A DNA stretch of 64,000 bases. Source: Paracentrotus lividus. Taxonomy: Eukaryota; Echinodermata; Echinoidea; Camarodonta; Echinidae. The DNA is taken from contig CALNVZ010003432.1 in assembly GCA_940671915.1 (NCBI GenBank), positions 6,385,128 to 6,449,127 on the forward strand, given 5' to 3'. The position numbers were made by a program, and so were the translations under genes. This document shows, in pieces, positions 56,660 through 64,000 of the stretch. Position 1 is the first letter of the stretch. Every line of letters begins with the position of its first letter. A model generated the notes under the pieces. The model did no database searches. It was not told the origin of the DNA and saw nothing but the letters and a program-made list of their open reading frames with translations.

Positions 56660-56937
56660 AAGCGGATCTAGAGGGGGGGGGTTGGGGGTTGCAACCCCCC
56701 CCCCAAAAAAAAAAAAAAAAAAAAAAAAAATCCGGGGACCATTTTTTAAAATCTATCTTTTTTTAATGCAAAGAAAACGCCATTTTCACACACAGATTTT
56801 CAAAAATTTTCCCTACTTGGGAGGGGACACCCTCCCCACACCCTCGCCCCCTCGCTCGCTCCGCTCGCTTGGACTCGGTCGCTACGCTCCTCGCATCCAC
56901 CCCAACCCCCCATTTATAAAAAGCTGGATCCGCCCCT
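56660..56937. mobile_element. 278-bp GGATCC-family MITE
   Basis: AGCGGATCTAGAGGGGGG left and CCCCCCATTTATAAAAAGCT then GGATCCGCCCCT right are inverse. Inside are a poly-A and CTCGCTCGCTCCGCTCGCTT. Confidence 0.75.
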
Positions 56938-57049
56938 GATCAATCAAAAAATAGATGTCGTCATATATGTCAAAGTTTAGAGAAATCTGATTTTTTTTTT
57001 TTTTTATTTTATTTTTTATTTTTTTAATGCTGCCATCTCAAAAGCCTTG

Positions 57050-57067
57050 GTCCCAAGCCGACGTACG

Positions 57068-57098
<31 letters not shown>

Positions 57099-57405
57099 GC
57101 CGTACGTTTTTTGGGGAGGTGGTTTTTCTGAAAACGTGGAGGGAAGTGGCAAGCGCACGGAGCGAGTACGTCAACGCACGGACTGCGCAAGGTGTAAGTA
57201 CGTCGCCGGTAGACCATGCATGGTAATGGACGGTTGCGTGCACCGTACGTTGCGCACGTGGTAAGTAAGCTGTACGTGCTTATAACGTACGATCTCCGTG
57301 CGTTTGAATCGTTATCGTACGGTGGGCGTATTTACACGTGCCCCTCACGTACGGTGTCAGTACTCACTCGCACGTTGAAAGTGCGTGCAGTACGATGAAC
57401 GTAAT
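57050..57405. repeat. CpG-rich island of GTACG words
   Basis: Dense CGTACG/GCACG/CGTGCG words in an AT-rich surround, no convincing frame. Likely the CpG-rich core of another foldback element. Confidence 0.5.
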
Positions 57406-57692
57406 TTTTTGGTCTCGATGCTGGGGTGGGTATTAATTATTTATTTATTTAAATTTATATATTATTGATATTATTATTATGTCATCATTATATTTCTAAA
57501 ATTATATATATAACGTTACAAGCACTAATTATTTCATCATAGCGAAAATACGTTCATTTCTTTTTTCTATTTTGCAAGTATTTTATACATTTTGTTTGGT
57601 ATATTCTGAAATGAAACATTTCCCTTTTTAATGGAATAATAGAAGACTAATTCCTTCTCTATCAAAAAAATTCTTTTCGCCCGTGTTATGAA

Positions 57693-57719
<27 letters not shown>

Positions 57720-57724
<5 letters not shown>

Positions 57725-58302
57725 CATAGAGTTTCACGTATTGGCAGGTGATCATCAAACGAAAGAACAAAATGTAGTCCAGTAATGCATTTACGCCAAT
57801 TTATTAGATTTTTCAGTCTCAAATTTTCGACGGACTAGTACCTCCGTCTTCTTCAGGAGTGATATTTACAATGAAAAGTATTAGGGAGCGCATTCTAAGA
57901 GCAGCAGGTGCATGCAGTTGCTATGACAGCTGGCTGAGGATGCGCTCCCTTCACAGAAACAACTAAAGATGCGCTTAGTGATAAAGTTACTGATTATTAC
58001 GTAATAATACATTAAATACACAATAATAAATAAGAATGTATATCAAAATATTAATATAAATCAAAGTATAAATCACATATTTGAACAATGTTATGCGAAG
58101 TCTAGTCATTTCTGAGAAGTCACAAAATTAATTAAGTGATTAAAGTGATTGAGTGATTAAATACTACACATTGTAGCACTAGTAAACGTATTGGCAATAA
58201 CATAATGTATTACAGGAACCGCTGGGAGACCAGTTAATTAAGAGTTGAAGAGGCTAGCGTGAGTAATAAGTGAAAATTATTATTATTACTAACGGAAGAA
58301 CG

Positions 58303-58361
<59 letters not shown>

Positions 58362-58640
58362 GCTATATATATATATATAAAGAAATACAATTTGAATGAA
58401 AAACCGTGGAGATTCCTTTTGTCATTCCTTGACAAAGGGCTATGCCCGAAATATCGGAAAATATTTTATCTCTACGGTTTTTCATTCAAATTGTATTTCT
58501 TTAGTTTAACATAAAACCGACGCAGAAATCATTTCTTTATATAATATATATATATAATTAGTTTAATTAAGTGTTGAAGAGGCTACGTGAAGTAATAAGT
58601 GAAAATTATTATTATTACTAACGAAGAACGTTAATATATA
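57720..58640. mobile_element. Penelope-like or related element remnants with hammerhead-like motifs
   Basis: The minus strand at 57856-57825 reads CTGAAGA, a 6-bp stem GACGGA/TCCGTC, then GAAA. At 58383-58502 a pair of about 32-bp inverted arms (AAATACAATTTGAATGAAAA / TTTTCATTCAAATTGTATTT) encloses GACAAAGGGCTATGCCCGAA. A 90-bp segment (GAAGAGGCTA.CGTGA.TAATA) is directly repeated at about 58240-58315 and 58570-58640. No RT frame. Confidence 0.5.
58304..58358. repeat. (TA)n microsatellite
   Basis: About 54 bp of perfect TA; related tracts at about 58634-58685, 59641-59717. Confidence 0.95.
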
Positions 58641-58685
58641 TATATAATATATATATTATATATATATATATATATAATATATATA

Positions 58686-59635
58686 CAGTGGTGGCCAAAA
58701 TTATTAGAAACACAAGCTATTTAAATGATTTTAGTAATTTTCATTCAGTTGACTCATTTAAATACCTATAAAATGTTGGAATGTTTCCAAATGTCATCAT
58801 TTTGCTTTAAAAACTTAAAAAGCCATGCGTTGGGAACTCGCCCCAAGTCGCCCTTTTTTATGTTACACCCGACTGAAAATCTAAAAATCTTTGCCCCTTT
58901 CAGAATCAAAGTGTCAAAACGTTAAATATGTTAAGCCTCCCCTACAAAAGTATATATATTCTGAAAGGAAATTTCCTGAGGATGTCAAAAAGGCATCATA
59001 ACAACAGCAGGATGAAGTAGTTACATCTTAATTTTTAATTCAGTGCCCCTATTTAAGTCCCCGTTCCAATGACCTTAATATTTCAACATATTTGAATTGC
59101 TCATGAAATTTCCTTTAAAAAAAAAAAATCATTTACAAGGAGTGTCTTCATTAAATGAAAAAAAAATAGTCTTAACCTTAAAGGGCATGGTTATTTTTGT
59201 CATTCACCACCAAGGGTGGGGGCGAATCCACCCTCCCATCGATCAAATTTTCTGAAACTAGCATGTATTTGAGGTATATTAGAATAAATAAGCCTGCTAA
59301 GTTTCATACTTCTACCTTAAATACTTTTTGAGCAATCGGGCATATGTAATTGGCATTTTACTTTTTTGCATTTGGACTACATGTTTAATACACAAGTCTA
59401 TGGGGAAACCAAAAGCGCACAGCGCACTGTTTTTAATGCTGCGCATTACCAGATGGTCGAAACTATATAAATTTGGTGTCTACATATACGTAAAACCCTA
59501 TTCTAAAAAGCCATGAAAACTCATGGCACACAAAAGATATCTTTAATCTGAATTTCGGCAAATGAACTAGGGCATTAATAATCTCATAGACTTTTTGTGT
59601 AGGTTCAGGTGTTCTAATAATTTGGGCCACCACTG
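58686..59635. mobile_element. Tc1/mariner-type element, copy 1
   Basis: CAGTGGTGGCCAAAATTATT at the left and its inverse ending GGGCCACCACTG at the right, inserted in a TA tract. The interior (CATGCGTTGGGAACTCGCCC, ACTTTTTTGCATTTGGACTA) is non-coding and shared with copy 2. Confidence 0.88.
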
Positions 59636-59645
59636 TTATATATAC

Positions 59646-59696
<51 letters not shown>

Positions 59697-59717
59697 TATA
59701 AATATATATATAATATA

Positions 59718-61252
59718 CAGTGGTGGCCAAAATTATTAGAACACCAAGTTATGTTTAAATGATTTTATAATTTTCATTCAAGTTGACCATTTAAAACTTA
59801 TAAAAATGGTTGAATGTCTCCGAATATCATCCATTATGCTTTAAAAGTAAAATAACAAAGCATGCGTTTGGAACTCGCCCCCACGTTTCCCTTTTTTTTA
59901 TGTAACACCACCAATTGAAAAATTTTAAATCTTGCCCCTTTCATGATCAAGTGTCATAACGTTAAACATTTTAAGCCTCTCCTACAAAAGTATATATATT
60001 CTGAAAGAAAATTTCGTGAGGATGTCCAAAAATGGCATTCAAAACAAAACAGGCTGAGTAATTACATCTTATGCGGCGGTCACAAACTCGCCGACCATCG
60101 ACGTGCAACTCCCTACGATGGATTTCGTAGAAAATTCGTTGCAGCGGAGGTACCTCGCAGGTACAATGCATGTACGACGCGCGCAGGAAGTTTCTTACAA
60201 TACCCTTATGCGGCGGTCACAACTCGTCGTAGGCTACGGGGCACGTGCCATCGACGTAGCCTGCGATGCATGTGCAATGCACGCACAGGTCCTGTGTAAC
60301 TTCTGCGATTCCTGCGTTTCTATAGTAAGGGTATTGTAAAAACTTCCTGCACGTCGTACGTGCATTGTACCTTCGAGGTACCTCCGCTGCACGAATTTTC
60401 TACGAAATCCATCGTAGGGAGTTGCACGTCGAATGGTACGGCGAGTTGTGACCGCCGCCATTACTATAGAATTGCAGGAATCCGCAGAAGTTGAATTAAG
60501 GACCTGTGCGTGCATTGCACATACAACGCAGGCTACGTCGATGGCACGTGCCCCGTAGCCTACGACGAGTTGTGACCGCCGAATTATGTGGGGATTTTAA
60601 AATTATTTTTGAAAGGCCCCAAATTTTTAATTCAGTGCCCCAGTCCATTGTTCCAATGACCCTTAATATTTCAACATTTTTGAATTGCTCAAGAAATTTC
60701 CTTTTAAAAAATATACATTTACAAGGTGTGTCTTCATTAAATAAAAAAAAATAGTCTTAATCTTCAATGGGCATGGCTATTTTGTTCATCTCACCACCAA
60801 GGGTGGGCATGGTCGGGGCGAATCCACCCTCCCCATTTGACCAAATTGGCTAAAACACGGAATGTATTTGAGGTATATTAGAATAAATAAGCCTGCTAAG
60901 TTTCATACTTCTACCTCAAATACTTTTTGAGTAATCGGCATATGTAATTGCCATTTTACTTTTTTGCATTTGGACTACATGTTTAATGCACAAGTCTATG
61001 GGGAAACCAAAAGCGCATAGCGCAAAATTTTTAATCCTGCGCATTACCAGATGGTCGAAACTATATAAATTTGGTATCAACATAATACGTAAAACCCTAT
61101 GCTAAAAAGTCATGAAAGCTCATGGCACACAAAAGACATGAAACTGAAAGATATCTTTAATCTGATTTCAGCAAATGAACTAGGGAATTGGTAATCCCAT
61201 AGACTTTGTGTACATGTAGGTTCAGGTGTTCTAATAATTTTGGCTACCACCG
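59718..61252. mobile_element. Tc1/mariner-type element, copy 2, carrying a nested insertion
   Basis: Same ends and interior as copy 1, collinear except for an insertion at 60073-60581 and a short extra flank. The right end has decayed (CTACCACCG). Confidence 0.88.
60073..60581. mobile_element. Interlocked GC-rich palindromes (A-B-A'-B')
   Basis: Segment A (60073-60208) pairs with A' (60326-60459) and B (60209-60328) with B' (60461-60581). All four outer ends share GGCGGTCACAACTCG or its inverse. A begins with a CGACGTGCAACTCCCTACGA part; B with CGTCGTAGGCTACGGGGCAC. Open frames on both strands here are by-products of the composition. Confidence 0.8.
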
Positions 61253-61267
61253 TATATACACCATGTA

Positions 61268-62669
61268 CACTGTCCATCATAAAGGTGGAATATTTTTTTG
61301 GCCGCTGTAGCGACATGGTTTGGCTCCGGCTTTAAATTCTTGAATATGTTTGTCCCTGCTTTTACTTTTTGAAACCCTGGCTATATTTTGAACATTCCCC
61401 CTACCCTTCATAGAGATTTTTTTTCAAAAAAATTTTGTCAACCCCCATGAGGCCCATTTTTGTCATTTGTTCTCATTTTGGGGCCCTTTTTTGTTTACCC
61501 GGCCGATCAAGCTCCCCTCTGTCCTTACCCCAGGAAACGCGTCTGAGGTGTACTGTTTATATTGGTTTTTAAGTTAAATCTAGATTTATGGGGAAAGGCT
61601 TGGGTCTCCTGTCTAGGGGAGGGGTTGAAATAAAAAGTGTGACTGGTGAAAATTCTGAATATTTTGTTCCACCTTTATGATTACAACAAAAGAAATAAAA
61701 AACAACTTTTATCCCTTAATTATTATCATTTTCCCCTAATTTTCTTTTTAGCCTTGATGACAAGGTTGTAAATGGGAACTATTGATGATATTTTATTTTG
61801 ATTTATGTTCGGCTGATATTTTACAATACAATTTAGGAAAGATAGAAATTTCCCTGGTGTAAAAATGAATTAAACTAATGTTGAACCCCAATCAAAATAA
61901 ATTTTGACCCTTCCCCTAGACAAACGAATCAAGCCTGTAACCATATAACTAGATTTATTAAAGAACAATGGCAACTCTACACCTCAGACATGTTTCCTTG
62001 GAGTCGGAGTGAGGGCGCCTTGGTGGGTCGTATAAACAAAAAGGGGCCCAAAATATATGAAAAATTACGAAAATGGCCATCTTCTGGGGGTGGCAGGAAC
62101 GTCCAAGATATAGCCAGGATCCCGAAAATTTAAAGCGGTAGCGGTGACCAACACATTCAATAAATTAAAGGGATGCAGTAACTTTTGAATGATATTCAAA
62201 TCACATTTATTCGATTTAGCTTTTTTTGCCAACATAATTATAAACACTTAGGTCAGTCTGGTATCTCTGCAAAATTGCAAGCTAATTGCTTGCTTTACCT
62301 TCGAGATATCAATGATTTCATACTCAAAATTTATAAACCAACACCGGATGGTTTATAAAACCATGTGCTTTTCCACACACCATTTCCTGTTGTAAATTCC
62401 CCCTTCTCTAGCGGCCTGGTTAGCTCTCAGCATGAGGGTACTGGTGTTCGGCTGTATGCTGGGCATGTTTGTTACACTGTTTTAAGTAGTATAAGACTTC
62501 CATTTGATCTGAAACTTTCAGTAGTTGTGTTTACTGTTGGAGCAATATAATTCTATTAATCTTGGTATAATTGCTTTGTTTTTGAAAGCTACTTAATCCC
62601 TTTAAAGCCGGAGCAAACTAACGTCATTGGAGCCAGAAAATAAATATTCAACCTTTTTGGCGAACAGTG
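61268..62669. mobile_element. 1.4-kb DNA transposon with ~70-bp inverted ends
   Basis: The left TA-CACTGTCCATCATAAAGGTGG and right CCTTTTTGGCGAACAGTG-TA start imperfect inverted repeats that continue to GGCTCCGGCTTTAAA / TTTAAAGCCGGAGC. A sub-repeat TGTTCCACCTTTATGATTAC lies at about 61662. No transposase. Confidence 0.8.
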
Positions 62670-62670
62670 T

Positions 62671-63650
62671 ATAGGGAGAGTGGGGTTATTTGGAACACGC
62701 GGTTAGTTGAAACATTGTAATTTTCTCTGACGGCTATACATATATTTATGCAAATCTACCCTCAGGTTGTTGTTATTACTTTTAGCAACTGCCATCCAAC
62801 ACATTTTAGATAGCACACTTGCTTCAAGCTTCGTGAAGTTAGAAAGCAATGTTTGTTTTTTTTCACCTTCTGAGTAAATTTTGTCACTTTTACAAATGTT
62901 TTATTATCTCAAAGAAAATCATAAATTCAGTTGGCCTGTTTTTTAGTATAACAAATAGTTATACCAAGCTACAAAACAAGGTTAATTATATTGCATGTTG
63001 TTGTCCCTTTTTTGCGCTGTAAGCTTACAAATGTCAAATAGGCCTCTGGGTTAGTTGGAACATTTTGAACGGGGTTAGTTGGAACTTGTACTAAGTAAAT
63101 AGGTTTCAGCTGAACAAAAAAAATAAAAATCATATAATTCAGTGACGTGTTCAGATATATTCTGATACATGTATTATTAGTGCAACTGGACAATTTTTTA
63201 TACAGAATGCTACTTCACAGACTTAAGAATATCTGTATGTGAGTGGATGCTATCAAGTGTAATAAAACATGAAGTAAAAAAAGAAATTGAACACCAATTT
63301 TTAATATTTTAATTGGAATCAATAAAGCAACTTATCTGAACCCATGCAATAATGTTGTGGATATGTTTAAAATAAAAAATATAATTTTAAGATACCATGC
63401 ACAATGTTTCAACTTACCCCATACCATGTCCAACTAACCCCGTGTATGTGGTTAGTTGGAACACTTGACATGGTCTTGTTGAAGATGGATTTTTTCCGGA
63501 ACCATCAATAAGTTTAAGAATTTTATGGGTACATTTGTAGCATACAGATATACACTCAAGCTGATCATTTATTGTTTCTTGAATAAAATCCGCTTTTGTT
63601 TTACGGCCATTTTTGTGAAAAATGTTCCATATTACCCCGCTCTCCCCTAT
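62671..63650. mobile_element. 980-bp element with ATAGGGGAGAG ends and GGTTAGTTGGAAC repeats
   Basis: ATAGGGAGAGTGGGGTTATT left and ATTACCCCGCTCTCCCCTAT right are inverse. The interior repeats GGTTAGTTGGAAC (about 63050, 63073, 63451) and its inverse (about 63428). It abuts the preceding element. Confidence 0.8.
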
Positions 63651-63889
63651 ATACGAAAGTAAGAGAATACATGTACAACAGCCAATGGACAACTTTTTTA
63701 AAATCTAAATTTGAAAATAATGGGGGAAACTTCATGAGCAACAGTGTACATTCCTCAAGTGTAGAAGCCGTATAATGGATGAACGATTAGTTTCTTATAC
63801 TTTTCTTATCCGACATGAATTGTGTGCCAACAGCAATAAAAAAAGAAACAAATAAAGATGAAAAACAACAACAAACGAACAAAAAAAAA

Positions 63890-63995
63890 GACGAAACAAC
63901 ACACACACAAAACAACACACGATCTGACAGACACATAAACAACCACAGGCACACACCCCACACCCCATCAAACACAACACAACACACACACACCA
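63890..63995. repeat. (CA)-rich low-complexity tract
   Basis: ACAC/AACAACAC repeats to the window end; open frames here are artefacts. Confidence 0.85.
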
Positions 63996-64000
63996 CTTTT

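Noticed and set aside
59943-60754. Open frames of 66-118 codons with Arg/Cys-rich translations
   Set aside because: They fall in the interlocked palindromes; the same arms read both ways produce mirrored frames.

Overview
This is a eukaryotic, metazoan window with intron-rich genes, GT-AG splice sites, low coding density and heavy transposon and simple-repeat content. The gene families, an expanded C-type lectin, and the style of the dispersed repeats (poly-G runs beside GGATCC-type termini, 'GCGAGCGCGAAGCGCGAGC' arrays, 'AAAATCGGATGAAAAAT' elements) suggest a marine deuterostome. An echinoderm such as a sea urchin is my best guess; this is inferred from style, not proved. Single-base indels in duplicated stretches, especially 9-11 kb, look like either decay or assembly error.

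Layout. (1) 190-13371, minus strand: most of the gene for MICOS subunit MIC60 (mitofilin/IMMT). I place 13 exons by splice phase; the first exon (beyond 13.4 kb) and the C-terminal exons (left of base 190) are missing. Its introns hold a 5'-truncated CR1/L2-like LINE, nested DNA transposons and several partial copies of the gene's own exons. (2) 13.4-20.6 kb: non-coding, made of foldback elements and a 1-kb dispersed repeat. (3) 20711-24715, plus: ARL3-like small GTPase copy A, five exons, 187 codons. (4) 24.7-32.9 kb: repeats. (5) 32949-39901, plus: a second ARL3-like GTPase, copy B, with the same five-exon structure, 184 codons. Both copies have a TGACGTCA site 55-65 bp before the ATG. (6) 44268-45649, minus: a two-exon secreted protein with a signal peptide, a pro-region, an RNLR furin-type site and a short Cys-containing C-terminal domain resembling Spaetzle/trunk cystine-knot ligands (tentative). 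Its C-terminus runs into a transposon end. (7) 46-54.5 kb: repeats, including a GGATCC-ended element with a 135-bp array and a large foldback. (8) 54673-56348, minus: the 3' three exons of a secreted protein with a C-type lectin domain followed by a PAN/apple domain. (9) 56.4-64 kb: stacked non-autonomous DNA transposons, hammerhead-ribozyme-like motifs and an unusual interlocked palindrome.

The genes do not form an operon or evident pathway: MIC60 shapes mitochondrial cristae, ARL3 delivers lipidated cargo to cilia, and the other two encode secreted proteins. What ties the window together is structure: a tandem ARL3 duplication, repeated duplication of exon ends with their splice sites, and very dense foldback and mariner/pogo-like element insertion.
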